From Telluria aromaticivorans (GTDB taxonomy: Bacteria; Pseudomonadota; Gammaproteobacteria; Burkholderiales; Burkholderiaceae_D): a stretch of DNA of 64,000 bases. Every line of letters begins with the position of its first letter. Position 1 is the stretch's first letter. Location: contig NZ_JABAIV010000001.1 of NCBI RefSeq assembly GCF_013003915.1, forward strand, positions 496,001 through 560,000, in the 5' to 3' direction. The translations under genes and the position numbers were made by a program. Below are positions 18,572-27,193 of the stretch, piece after piece. The notes beneath the pieces were generated by a model, which saw nothing but the letters and a program-made list of their open reading frames with translations, had not been told where the DNA came from and searched no databases.

Positions 18572-19447
18572 CTACGAAACCAGCGCCGGGGCACTGAATC
18601 GTTCGATCAGCTGTTTCGTCTGGCGCACGTTGCGCAGGCTCGAGGCGCCAAACACGATCGATTCGATCTTTTGCTGCGCGCAGACGTATTCGATCGCTTC
18701 AGCCGGCGCAATGGCGCCCGATGCGAATACCGACATCGCCACGGCGCGGAAACTGCGCGTGGCAACGACGTCTTCATAGGCTTCCAGGCCGCCGCACATG
18801 CGAAAGCCGATCTTGTTGATGTTCGCGCACACGATGGGATTGTCGATCCCGACTCCTTCGAGCGCATCGAGCAGCAAAGGCAGGTTCATCGTGATGAATC
18901 CCGGCTCCGCGTCATAGGCATCGCGCACGTGATGCGCGAACGTGCGCAGCGCTCCATGGAAGCCCAGCCCCAGGGCCAGGTCGGTCACCACGTTTTGAAG
19001 GAAGATGACAGGCGTGTGTATGCCTTCGAACATTTTCATTTCCGCATCGATCAGGGCACGTATCAGGACGTCGACATCTTTCCTGGCAACCGCCAGTCCG
19101 CTCTTCATGGCGGACAGGATCGGCGTATCGCTCGGCAAGAACTGCTTGACTGCTTCGATCATCCCCAGCTCGGACACGGCGTTCGCATACTTGTGCGCGT
19201 AAGGCATGCAGGGATACAGCTTGAGCTTGCGGTAACGTGCCGGATTGCGCCGAATGATCGCGCAAATCCCCGCGATACGCTCATGCGTCGTGCACATCAG
19301 CACCTCGATACCTTCGTCCAGCACGCCATCGAGCATGTCCATGACCGCGTCGTTGTTCTGGAACTGGATCGCCAGTTTGCGCGCATGTTCATCCGACATA
19401 TGGTTGATACCGAAGAACTGGTTATCACCGAACAGGATCCGTTCCAT
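18572..19447 (-). CDS. Uncharacterised polysaccharide-locus protein, possibly TIM-barrel (aldo/keto-reductase-like)
   Basis: A 291-residue soluble protein starting MERILFGDNQFFGINHMSDE at ATG 19447, with GGGGAGG nine bases upstream; the longer in-frame extension is the upstream gene's shadow. I do not recognise a named family with certainty. The alternating strand/helix text (GIEVLMCTT, KLYPCMPYAHKYA, HTPVIFLQNVV, NPIVCANINKIGF) and the end IESIVFGASSLRNVRQTKQL look like an aldo/keto-reductase-type barrel, but the catalytic Asp-Tyr-Lys-His set is not evident. It starts two bases after the Gfo/Idh gene, so the two may act on the same sugar. Confidence 0.8.
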   Translation of the reverse strand: MERILFGDNQFFGINHMSDEHARKLAIQFQNNDAVMDMLDGVLDEGIEVLMCTTHERIAGICAIIRRNPARYRKLKLYPCMPYAHKYANAVSELGMIEAVKQFLPSDTPILSAMKSGLAVARKDVDVLIRALIDAEMKMFEGIHTPVIFLQNVVTDLALGLGFHGALRTFAHHVRDAYDAEPGFITMNLPLLLDALEGVGIDNPIVCANINKIGFRMCGGLEAYEDVVATRSFRAVAMSVFASGAIAPAEAIEYVCAQQKIESIVFGASSLRNVRQTKQLIERFSAPALVS

Positions 19448-19449
19448 GG

Positions 19450-20625
19450 TCAGCCTCCCCTCAGGACGTTGGCGATCGCCTTCGGCGACCTCAGGATCGA
19501 TTCGCCTATCCCCTTCCACGACCGGCCCCAATGCCCCCAGAGGCCGGCGGCCGCCGCGTCGGACGCAGGCTGCGCGTGGACAGGCGTGATGCGCGCGGCG
19601 TCCACACGGATCATCTCGGCAACGACATCCGTCTCGAGTCCGGAGCGGAAGTCGCAATGGGTATGCAGGCGGCGCTGCTGGATCGATTCCACGAAATACG
19701 CGATCTGGGCCGAATACTCTTCGCCGCGAAGATAAAACCAGACAGGCTTCGTCAGCTCGGTCGTGTAGCGCTTGTTCCACCCCTCGCTCAGCTCGGGCGC
19801 CTGGTCGCAAGGCGACCTGAGATAGATATTCAATTCCTGGCGGCTGGCCTCGATTTTCCCGTTCAGTCCCCAGAGCGTGACCACCGTGGACATCTTGCGG
19901 TAGCTTTCGTCACTCCAGTTGGCGGAAATCTGGGCGGTTTTCCCATCCGCATAGGAGAAGTTCGAATACACTTCGTCGTCGATGGTGGAAGAAAAAACGC
20001 TGCGCAGCACCGACCCCGACACCGACTCCGGCGGCCCGATCAGGTAACCCAGCAAATCGATGCCGTGGCAGGCATAGTCATAGAGGCAGCCGCCGCCCTC
20101 GGTCTTGCTGGTGCGCCAGGTCGAGCCCTTCTGCCGGATCATGACCGGCCCATAGCATTCCACTTGCGCGTGATAGACCTGTCCGATCGCGCCTGCCGCC
20201 AGCAGTCTCCTGGTCTCCTCGAAGGTCGCGACGAACCGGTTGTGGTAACCGACCTGCGTGACCACGCCGCGTTGCTCGGCCAGCTCGGCGAGGCGGGCTC
20301 CTTCGGCGATGTCGAGACAGAAGGGCTTTTCGCAAAAGACGTCGATATTGCGTTCCAGCGCAGCGCGCGTCATCGCGGTATGCAGCTTCGATGGCGTCGC
20401 GATGAGGATAGCGTCCGGCTTCTCAACGTCGAGCATCCGCAGGTAATCGCTGTAGGTTTCCATTCCCGTGTATTTCGCAACGATGTCGCGCAGGTATTTC
20501 GCGGGATCGCAGACGGCGACCAGCTTGAGCGCCGGATGCGCGTTGAGAATGGCCTGGTGGGAGAGTCCCATCTTCCCCATACCGGCCAGGGCAATCCGGA
20601 TGGGCACGTCATTGGGCGTTTTCAT
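19450..20625 (-). CDS. Gfo/Idh/MocA-family oxidoreductase
   Basis: A 391-residue NAD(P)-dependent sugar oxidoreductase. The Rossmann loop is ALAGMGKMGLSHQ near residue 13; the family EKP motif is in VFCEKPFCLD near 96, and GCLYDYACHGIDLLGYL near 178 gives the H-x2-D catalytic-site pattern. The C-terminal part is the usual beta-sheet domain. Such enzymes oxidise or epimerise nucleotide sugars in polysaccharide loci; substrate not visible. Overlaps the upstream DUF354 gene by 17 bp. Confidence 0.92.
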   Translation of the reverse strand: MKTPNDVPIRIALAGMGKMGLSHQAILNAHPALKLVAVCDPAKYLRDIVAKYTGMETYSDYLRMLDVEKPDAILIATPSKLHTAMTRAALERNIDVFCEKPFCLDIAEGARLAELAEQRGVVTQVGYHNRFVATFEETRRLLAAGAIGQVYHAQVECYGPVMIRQKGSTWRTSKTEGGGCLYDYACHGIDLLGYLIGPPESVSGSVLRSVFSSTIDDEVYSNFSYADGKTAQISANWSDESYRKMSTVVTLWGLNGKIEASRQELNIYLRSPCDQAPELSEGWNKRYTTELTKPVWFYLRGEEYSAQIAYFVESIQQRRLHTHCDFRSGLETDVVAEMIRVDAARITPVHAQPASDAAAAGLWGHWGRSWKGIGESILRSPKAIANVLRGG

Positions 20626-21637
20626 TGGTCACCTGTTCCTTGATCATTTCGTAAGCCAAGCGTCCTTTTGCAAGCAACGCGGGATTCGGTGTGCCGCGCG
20701 AGTGAGAATCCAGATATTCCAGGGCCTCGTCGGCGGTAAGGCGGGGCCGGTGCACGCAGGCGCCTTCGGCAATCAGGTAACGGTCGACATCGAGCAGCTC
20801 ATCCTGGTAGACCGAAATCGTCGGCACTCCCAGCACCGCCAATTCCCGTGTCATCGTGCCGCCCGCGCCGATGAACAGGTCGCAGGCTCCCACGATGGCG
20901 TGGATGTCCATGACGGAGGCGAGGGTGCGCGCGCGGGCGAATGCGGGGCTGCAATAATGCCGGTATTGGTCGGGCGAGCGCGGGAGGATCGTGACTTCGG
21001 CGCGGTCCTGCAGGCCGATGATGACGTCGTCGAGGAAATTCTGCGGACCCTTGTAATATTGCGCCGTCCATGGCTCTGGCCGGATATAGATCCGGGGACG
21101 CGTCACTGCGTCACCCGGCCGGCGTTGCGCCGGTAACTTGTGCATGTAGTCCCACAGGTAGATGCCCTCCTTGACGCCGGGATAGTGCGTGACCTTTTTC
21201 ATGCGTGCGCCCTGCCTTCTGAGGCTGCCTGCGCTCAGGAATTCAGGGACCATGATGCTGTCTGCACACGCAAACGCCGGAACATTGCCTGCGGCATGTT
21301 CGTTATCGTTGAGATAGACAGACCGAATGCCCATCAACTGCGCCACAACCGGTGAGTGGAACGAGCTCTGCGAAACCGCCACGTCGACACGTTTGTGCTT
21401 GAGGAACTGCATCAATTGGCTTACCCGCACTGGGAAGCCCCACAATTTCCGCAACGAGGAGCGTCCATAGTGGGTTCCAACGACGGTATGCTCGATTTTG
21501 TGCATCCGTAGCAGTTCGCCGGTGTTGGACAGAGGCCGGCTGGTGACCACGACTTCATGCTCACGCTGCAATTCCACAATCATTGCGCGGAACATATTGA
21601 TATGCGGTGAATTGGATAAATCAAACCAGATCTTCAT
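20609..21637 (-). CDS. DUF354 family protein (GT-B-like, UDP-GlcNAc-2-epimerase-like fold)
   Basis: A 342-residue protein starting MKIWFDLSNSPHINMFRAMI at ATG 21637 after AGGGGGGG; an upstream in-frame start lies inside the neighbour. KIWFDLSNSPHV-type openings, SVYLNDNEHAAGNVP near 105 and GACDLFIGAGGTMTRELAVLGVPTISVYQ near 255-283 are DUF354 marks; the last is the sugar-nucleotide-binding segment of GT-B/epimerase folds. Role is probably glycosyl transfer or epimerisation in the repeat unit. It overlaps the adjoining genes by 17 bp at each end. Confidence 0.88.
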   Translation of the reverse strand: MKIWFDLSNSPHINMFRAMIVELQREHEVVVTSRPLSNTGELLRMHKIEHTVVGTHYGRSSLRKLWGFPVRVSQLMQFLKHKRVDVAVSQSSFHSPVVAQLMGIRSVYLNDNEHAAGNVPAFACADSIMVPEFLSAGSLRRQGARMKKVTHYPGVKEGIYLWDYMHKLPAQRRPGDAVTRPRIYIRPEPWTAQYYKGPQNFLDDVIIGLQDRAEVTILPRSPDQYRHYCSPAFARARTLASVMDIHAIVGACDLFIGAGGTMTRELAVLGVPTISVYQDELLDVDRYLIAEGACVHRPRLTADEALEYLDSHSRGTPNPALLAKGRLAYEMIKEQVTNENAQ

Positions 21638-22796
21638 GTTCGCCCCCCCTTGTGATGACTTGTTGCGGGCCCACCGCACCCTTCTCCGGTTCTTGGCCCG
21701 GGGGATGCTTGTACGGTGTCGTGGACCGGGTCGAGATCAGCTGCTCGTACAGGTTTTCGACCGCCGTGACGGCATTGCGCCTCGAGAACCGCGCCTCTAC
21801 CTTGGCCCGGCCGGCCAGGCCCATCTTGAGGCGATCTTCCGGGCAAGCCAGCAGCCTGAGGACGGCGGCGGTCAAGGCCGCGACATCGCCTGGCGCAACC
21901 AGCAACCCTTCCACTTCGTGGGTTACCGCCTCCGGCACTCCCCCAACCGCCGTGGCAACGACCGGCAATCCGCTCCCCATGGCTTCCAGCAGGCTCATGG
22001 GAAGACCTTCGAAATGCGAAGGCAACACAAAGATCGACGCCTGCTGCAAGAGTTGCTCCCGACGCTTCGGTCCCACCCAGCCCAATACCTCGACGTTGTT
22101 CTCGAGCGCCAGCGCACGAACATGTGCACGGGCGTCCTCCACCTGTCCATCGCCGCACAGCTGGAGCCTGGCATCAGGACAGGCCGCAACGATCGCAGCC
22201 ATCGCATCGATCAGCTCGAACGCACCCTTGGCGGCTTCGATATGTCCCAAAAAAATTAGCGTAGGCGAAGTTCGGAATACGGACTCATTCGCCGGCTGCA
22301 CAATTGCCGGATTACAGATGGTCGTCACCCCTTGTCGGCCGGTAATGTCGCGAACCCAACGGTTCAGTTCATTCGATACAACGATAATCCGGTCAACGTG
22401 CGTGAACGCAAACCTGATCAGGAGACGTGCTACCGGACCACATTGGATGTCGTAAAATTCCGGAAACCGGCCGGCATGAATATGGAGAACGGAAGGAACA
22501 CGGAATAAAAACAACACCAGGAGAAAACTGTATTTCCGCCAAAAGCTCGCATTGATCGCGACATGGACGTGAGCAAGTTCTACTTTGTTGCTTATCGACA
22601 TGTAGATGACCCGGCTCATCGCTTTTGCAAACAACTGGATTTTCTCCGACCGCTTCCCGGTACAGTGTGTTGGCAAATAGGAGATCTGCTTGCGCTGTAG
22701 AAAGCCGTCGGACTCGTAATGCTGCACAACGGATGCAATGCCGCCGAATGCATCGGGCCTTGTACCCAGCATGATTATCGACTTACGCATTTCCAT
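21621..22796 (-). CDS. Glycosyltransferase family 4, first gene of the main polysaccharide operon
   Basis: A 391-residue GT-B transferase: GTRPDAFGGIASVVQHY at the N-lobe, LIFLGHIEAAKGAFELIDAM opening the C-lobe, LQLCGDGQVEDARAH, then PSHFEGLPMSLLEAMGSGLPVVATAVGG with the EX7E pattern (E in FEG, E in LLEA). ATG 22796 has AGGGGAA. A perfect FNR-type box lies 80 bp upstream. The next ten genes follow with overlaps or gaps under 50 bp. Sugar specificity unknown. Confidence 0.93.
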   Translation of the reverse strand: MEMRKSIIMLGTRPDAFGGIASVVQHYESDGFLQRKQISYLPTHCTGKRSEKIQLFAKAMSRVIYMSISNKVELAHVHVAINASFWRKYSFLLVLFLFRVPSVLHIHAGRFPEFYDIQCGPVARLLIRFAFTHVDRIIVVSNELNRWVRDITGRQGVTTICNPAIVQPANESVFRTSPTLIFLGHIEAAKGAFELIDAMAAIVAACPDARLQLCGDGQVEDARAHVRALALENNVEVLGWVGPKRREQLLQQASIFVLPSHFEGLPMSLLEAMGSGLPVVATAVGGVPEAVTHEVEGLLVAPGDVAALTAAVLRLLACPEDRLKMGLAGRAKVEARFSRRNAVTAVENLYEQLISTRSTTPYKHPPGQEPEKGAVGPQQVITRGGEHEDLV

Positions 22797-22875
22797 AGCT
22801 TTCCCCTAGCCCGACTTGATATTGGTCTAATTCACTTGATTTTATTTAATCATGTTCCAGCGTACTCTTCCCTGT

Positions 22876-22889
22876 TTGATAAATATCAA
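22876..22889. promoter_or_regulatory. Perfect FNR/CRP-family box upstream of the main polysaccharide operon
   Basis: TTGATAAATATCAA matches the FNR consensus TTGAT-N4-ATCAA at every fixed base, 80 bp before the ATG at 22796. FNR/Anr-type activators bind such sites at about -41.5 to promoters, which would fit a transcription start some 40 bp upstream of the gene. Confidence 0.7.
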
Positions 22890-22916
22890 AGGTAGGGAGG
22901 CGCGCTCTACAATTTA

Positions 22917-22963
22917 GATAAAGCCGGGTTAGCAAAATAATGCCGACAGACTCGGGCTTTATC
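22917..22963. other. Inverted repeat / stem-loop in the operon leader region
   Basis: GATAAAGCC (22917-22925) and GGCTTTATC (22955-22963) pair over nine bases around a 29-base loop. It may end transcription of the upstream minus-strand gene at 23050 or act as an operator; there is no clear U-tract. Confidence 0.45.
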
Positions 22964-23049
22964 CTCGGCAATTGGCTGGCACGGCAGCCTTGACCGGCAT
23001 TAACGCACCACCGGCAAGCCAGAAGCGCACCAGAAGAAAACTCGCGTCT

Positions 23050-23310
23050 TTAATAGAAGTGCAAGGCAATCAGCCCGATTCCCAACAATGTCAGGCAAAC
23101 GGTTTTCGTTCGCCCGGCCTGGGCTGCGATCATGTCGTTTTGCTGCAGCAAGTTTGTCGGCGGATCGGCGCCCTTTCCGCTCTTGTCGAGCAATCCCGGA
23201 GAACCCGTGACGGCCTCGTCGGACGCTTCGCTCCAGATCAATGGCAACTGGATTGGTATCCGGTTCGGCTTTGCGCTGGATTCCAGGCCGTGAATGTCTA
23301 TGTTTTCCAT
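23050..23310 (-). CDS. Small protein with C-terminal membrane anchor, function unknown
   Basis: An 86-residue frame whose ATG (23310) follows GGAGGCGCAA at ideal distance and overlaps the end of the GNAT-like gene by 13 bp, which supports a real coupled gene. The first 55 residues are polar (MENIDIHGLESSAKPNRIPI onward); the last 15-17 (TVCLTLLGIGLIALHFY) form a membrane-anchor-like helix preceded by Gly-Arg-Thr-Lys. No family recognised. It may anchor or partner the product of the GNAT-like gene. Confidence 0.6.
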   Translation of the reverse strand: MENIDIHGLESSAKPNRIPIQLPLIWSEASDEAVTGSPGLLDKSGKGADPPTNLLQQNDMIAAQAGRTKTVCLTLLGIGLIALHFY

Positions 23311-24347
23311 TTGCGCCTCCAGGCGGTCAAGCGCTGCTTGCCCCAGCGTCCCTTGCCATGAACCAGCGTTTGGATATACGTAGGAAGATTCGGCAGGACG
23401 CCCAGCAACGAGCGATATATGACGATCTTCTCGTAATCGCGCTGATGGCCGAGAAAGCGAAATTTATAATCGTATTTCCCGGAAAGCAGATGATACTCAC
23501 GCGCACCACGGCGGATCGCGTCACAGATGCTTTTGTAGCAGCACAGCATTCCGAGACGCATATCGTCAAAGGAAGATTCATGCGTAACGACGTGCATGTA
23601 ACTATGCGTGCCGACCTGGGTGCAAATCACTCCGCCGCATATCTGGCCCCTCATACTAGCCACGAGCACGACGCCATAGGCCTCGACCATGCGCACCAGT
23701 TCGGCTACGGAACGGTCGTTATGTGACGGAACCTGCCGCTTGTTGGTTATCCTCTGCCGGCTTAATTCCACTAGTCGGTCGATCAATTCGCGGCCACCGC
23801 TGTCGCGCTCATACACCGCGAATTCGATTTCCGGATAGCGTTGTTCCATTATTTTTTCGCTGCGCCGGATAGCGGCGCGCGTATTACTTCCGAGCGCGAC
23901 CAGATACTCTTCCGGCGATGTTGGAAGAGATACGACAATATCCTCGCTTGAATTGAAGCGCTGGGTGGTGTATGACATCGGCCCCTCCCCGGCTTCAACC
24001 GACGGCAGGCTGATGGCCCTGACGCCGGGCAAGGCTGAGAACAAATGGCGCGCCATCTGTTCCAGTTCGCCAGCGGACATGGCGAAGTATTCGTTGAGTA
24101 CGGTAATCAGGCCCTTGGTACGGCGAAATACAACGATCGTTGCCGGCTCCGCGCCCTCACCTGCAACGTATGTCGCAAGGCCGTCGGCGGCTTGGGGGCC
24201 AAGGATGCGTGCCAGCGTACAGAACACGCTCTCATAGCGTGCCTCGAGCTCCCTATGCAAAAAATCCGGAAAGGGTTCGTGCACGATGGACTGGAAAGCG
24301 CCGGCATCACGACTGCGGAAGCCGTCTACACTCGAAAAATCGTTCAT
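23298..24347 (-). CDS. GNAT/FemAB-like acyltransferase, paralog 2 of 3
   Basis: A 349-residue protein. N-terminal PDFLHRELEARYESVFCTLARI, central RGQICGGVICTQVGTHSYMH and C-terminal DDMRLGMLCCYKSICDAIRRGA, then KYDYKFRFLGHQRDYEKIVIYR line up with the genes at 10505 and 24543. The shared KxRFLGH core probably belongs to the acyl-donor or substrate site of the CelD/BcsL-like GNAT fold. ATG 24347 with GGAAAG. It is followed by the small membrane-anchored gene and forms a short operon upstream of the main polysaccharide operon. Confidence 0.72.
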   Translation of the reverse strand: MNDFSSVDGFRSRDAGAFQSIVHEPFPDFLHRELEARYESVFCTLARILGPQAADGLATYVAGEGAEPATIVVFRRTKGLITVLNEYFAMSAGELEQMARHLFSALPGVRAISLPSVEAGEGPMSYTTQRFNSSEDIVVSLPTSPEEYLVALGSNTRAAIRRSEKIMEQRYPEIEFAVYERDSGGRELIDRLVELSRQRITNKRQVPSHNDRSVAELVRMVEAYGVVLVASMRGQICGGVICTQVGTHSYMHVVTHESSFDDMRLGMLCCYKSICDAIRRGAREYHLLSGKYDYKFRFLGHQRDYEKIVIYRSLLGVLPNLPTYIQTLVHGKGRWGKQRLTAWRRKWKT

Positions 24348-24542
24348 GTTGTCTTTCCAGGCTGGTGCACTTCTTTATCGGGCTTCATGCCCTCGATCGT
24401 GCCGTAGAGAACGGCCGCAAGCACGGCGCAGCCAGGCCGCAGTTGCCGCTTCGAACTTCATGCGTTGGATACGAGGCTGTCCTTGCTGGCGCACGGTGTT
24501 CCGGTTAACCAGGCAGCCGCGCATCGTGGCGTCATCAGGGCC

Positions 24543-25784
24543 TTAGCTCATGCCGCTCGCATCGGGTCGACTGGGTCGACATCGCTGCCGCCGGCTTGGG
24601 CGGGCGACAATTTGCTGCACGCTACGCCCGGCCGTCCTCGTCGCCCGCGCGGCAGCCACCAGCCCGGCCAGCGTCCTGCCCAGGAGTCCGGATTGCGTCG
24701 TCTTGTGCTTGACGACTTGTTTGCATGTGTGGACCATGACTTTCGTTTCATTTCCGAGATATCTTTTCCAGTTACAACCGAGCAGGGAACCGGGCCGGTA
24801 AACCGTAACGCTGTTGAAGATTTTTCGATGCGCCAGGAACCGGGCCTTGGCGTCGTCGCCTCCGCCCATCATCAACACTTCCGTCATTCCTTGACGAATG
24901 CAGAGCAGAATAATCTGGAACTGGACGATGTTTCCAAGTGCGTAATTGTTCCATTCCGGATCGTGCCCTATTAACTGAACAAAACAACGATTTCCGGCAA
25001 TATAACAAAGCACGCCCGCGCGTATCTCATCATCGATATAGATCAGCCCCACGAATCCGTGGCTCCGGGCCAGTTCGGCAAAGCGAATGATCTGGGGCTC
25101 TTCGACGTAAGACGACTTGTGCTTGGACTGCATGCGTTTGTCTGCCAGCCCGACAATTGCCTGAATATGTTCTTTTGTTATCTCTTTGCGGCGTAGCACG
25201 TCGAACCGACAAGTGGGATGATCGGCCTGCAATTTCTGGAAAGTCTTTATCCACCTTCGGATCGACCTCGCTTGGCTGTGTTGCACATACATTTCTTCGG
25301 TATCGGGAAGCTGCACGACCTGTTCCTCCAGGCGCGGCACCACCTGGCATGGAAAACTGCAGCGAGCAGGATCGATGGTCGCGTCAAGTGCGTAAAATTC
25401 GATCCTGGCTGCCATGCGATAGCGGTTGAATATCGACTCGGAAAACTCCGTTATCTGTTCGGTGCGCAGCTGGATTTGCTGGTTCAGCACATATACCGCC
25501 CTGCCGACAATGCGAAAGAGTATGAGCGTTTCAATCTCCCCGTCATCGGTTGCGACATAAGTGCTGACGTCGGCGAGCGAATCGTACAAGCGGAATCGCC
25601 TGAGCGTGCAGTAAATGCTGCAATATATTTTTTCCAGCGCCGCTTCGACAAATTCGGGTATTTCATTGTCGTAGATTGCAACTGCGAGCCGGCTACGGTC
25701 TGTCGCTGGCATGGCAGTATGAGTAATGCTGCGCACTGCCGTAGTGCTGCCATGCATTTCCCCGTTTGCGTAATCTGGCTGCAT
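24543..25784 (-). CDS. GNAT/FemAB-like acyltransferase, paralog 3 of 3
   Basis: A 413-residue protein, the longest of the three. Shared strings: PEFVEAALEKIYCSIYCTLRRF near residue 44, TEFSESIFNRYRMAARIEFY, DDEIRAGVLCYIAGNRCFV, and NNYALGNIVQFQIILLCIRQG, then DDAKARFLAHRKIFNSVTVYR. The conserved tyrosine pair of the other two (YEYK/YDYK) is DDAK here. A basic tail of ~60 residues (KHKTTQ... to SRRQRCRPSRP) is unique. ATG 25784 has only a weak ribosome site; M10 is an alternative. An imperfect FNR-type box lies 64 bp upstream. Confidence 0.7.
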   Translation of the reverse strand: MQPDYANGEMHGSTTAVRSITHTAMPATDRSRLAVAIYDNEIPEFVEAALEKIYCSIYCTLRRFRLYDSLADVSTYVATDDGEIETLILFRIVGRAVYVLNQQIQLRTEQITEFSESIFNRYRMAARIEFYALDATIDPARCSFPCQVVPRLEEQVVQLPDTEEMYVQHSQARSIRRWIKTFQKLQADHPTCRFDVLRRKEITKEHIQAIVGLADKRMQSKHKSSYVEEPQIIRFAELARSHGFVGLIYIDDEIRAGVLCYIAGNRCFVQLIGHDPEWNNYALGNIVQFQIILLCIRQGMTEVLMMGGGDDAKARFLAHRKIFNSVTVYRPGSLLGCNWKRYLGNETKVMVHTCKQVVKHKTTQSGLLGRTLAGLVAAARATRTAGRSVQQIVARPSRRQRCRPSRPDASGMS

Positions 25785-25847
25785 GGTATTCCGTCATGGA
25801 AGCTTGAGAAGATGACTGAATTCTATTGGCCCACCTCTTCGCAAGGT

Positions 25848-25861
25848 TTGCGATATATCAA
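25848..25861. promoter_or_regulatory. Imperfect FNR/CRP-type box upstream of the third GNAT-like gene
   Basis: TTGCGATATATCAA keeps TTG and the full ATCAA half of TTGAT-N4-ATCAA; the left half differs at two bases. It lies 64 bp before the ATG at 25784. Confidence 0.5.
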
Positions 25862-26045
25862 AGTGGCGAGGGTCAATATTTTAATGGGTATATTCCAAAG
25901 GAAACTTGATAAATCTCAGCAATATAAAACGTTTCGCATTTTCAATATTATTTCTTTCTGAATGTCACGCACGGCCGTCCCAAAAGGGGTAGGTAAGCAG
26001 GTCGCGAATTACCGCATCTTCCTCAACAACCCAAGGGGCCGGCAG

Positions 26046-26065
26046 TGGCAATTGATCAGTTGCCA
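26046..26065. promoter_or_regulatory. 20-bp palindromic operator candidate
   Basis: TGGCAATTGATCAGTTGCCA is symmetric except one base pair and is itself nested in GGCAGT...ACTGCC arms (26041-26046 and 26073-26078). It is suited to a dimeric regulator; the two NarL/LuxR-type proteins of the locus are candidates. Confidence 0.55.
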
Positions 26066-26329
26066 ATAATAAACTGCCGCTTGCGGAATGCGTCGAATTT
26101 CCTTAGCGAACACATGTTCGGCAAAAGCCGCCCGAATCGCTAACTGGACGGCCCAATTTTATTTAAGGAAAATAGTGCATTTCGCAAAATCACATTTATA
26201 CAACGCAGGAGTTCGCCTGAAAACGAAAATGATAGTATTATCCTAAGATATGACAATGCCAGTTTTTCCATTTCGACATCTCATCTGTCTTATTAATTGG
26301 CTGAGTTAATCGATTTCGAAGGAGGAATA

Positions 26330-26962
26330 ATGATTAACGTGATGATTAGTGATTCAGACCTGTTCGCACGCGAAGGAATCAAGCAGATGCTGGCCAGGTA
26401 CAGCGATCTGCGTATCGTTTGCGAGACCTGCACTGCCGCGGAGACGCTGCATGCCTTGCGGGAGCATCGACCGGATGTATGCATGCTAGAAATTGCCATG
26501 GCCGGAGACGGCGGTTTGCAACTCCTGCGGAGGGCGAAAAGCCAGGCTTGTGGGATACCGATCCTGGTCATCAGCCATCGCCATGAACGCGATCTCGCAC
26601 TACGGGCACTACGGGCGGGCGCAGCCGGTTACATCACCAAGGATTGTATCGATCACCAGCTTGCCTATGCCTTGCGCACGGCAGCGGATCACCGTCCGTA
26701 TGTCAGCGAGACGGTATGCGAACTGATCGCAGAAAGCTTCACGGAAGTTCGCACCGGACGGCGGCACGAAAAGTTGTCCGATAGCGATTTCGAAATTTTC
26801 TGCCTGATGGCCGATGGCGCTCCGACAGCGAAAGTCGCCACTGCCTGCAACATGAGCATCCCTGTGATTCGAAACCGCAAGGCCAGGATCATGCAGCAGT
26901 TAGGCCTTCGTACGGATGCCGACCTCGTGAAGTATGCTGTTGGGCGTAAGCTGCTTGACTAA
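26330..26962 (+). CDS. NarL/LuxR-type response regulator with atypical receiver (Glu in place of Asp)
   Basis: A 210-residue protein starting MINVMISDSDLFAREGIK at ATG 26330, which has the perfect AAGGAGG site. The receiver (1-118) keeps the acidic pair (DSD) and the Lys of AGAAGYITKD, but the phospho-acceptor position reads PDVCMLEIAM where family members have L-D-x-x-M-P. Glu there cannot be phosphorylated in the normal way and may mimic the active state. The C-terminal helix-turn-helix (LSDSDFEIFCLMADG, then ACNMSIPVIRNRKARIMQQL) is divergent LuxR type. The only plus-strand gene in the locus, with no histidine kinase nearby. Confidence 0.88.
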   Translation: MINVMISDSDLFAREGIKQMLARYSDLRIVCETCTAAETLHALREHRPDVCMLEIAMAGDGGLQLLRRAKSQACGIPILVISHRHERDLALRALRAGAAGYITKDCIDHQLAYALRTAADHRPYVSETVCELIAESFTEVRTGRRHEKLSDSDFEIFCLMADGAPTAKVATACNMSIPVIRNRKARIMQQLGLRTDADLVKYAVGRKLLD

Positions 26963-27193
26963 AACACCTCATGGCAAGGCGCAGCTTCCAAGAGAATATG
27001 CTGGTACGGCGTGACGATGCAAGGCGGCCATCGGGACACGTTAGGCGTTCCGAACGATGGAAGCCCGAAACCGACCGCTGCGCGCATCGCTGTAACGGAC
27101 AGAGAAGGCCATCCGCTTCACGCCCGGTCGTGATAATGATCATTGGTCGGGAATGTGGACAACGCGTCGCCGCTGCACGAAACCCTGTGTAGC

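Larger units (their letters stand above)
25785..26329. other. Divergent AT-richer control region
   Basis: This 545-bp stretch between divergent genes has no supported gene. It holds the FNR-like TTGCGATATATCAA (25848-25861) near the minus-strand gene, and a nested inverted repeat at 26041-26078 with the near-perfect palindrome TGGCAATTGATCAGTTGCCA (26046-26065). Its GC content is visibly lower than that of the flanking genes. Confidence 0.65.

Noticed and set aside
22977..22993. Sigma-54-like TGGCACGGCAGCCTTGA
   Set aside because: Spacing between the GG and the expected GC dinucleotide does not fit the -24/-12 rule, and it points away from the operon.
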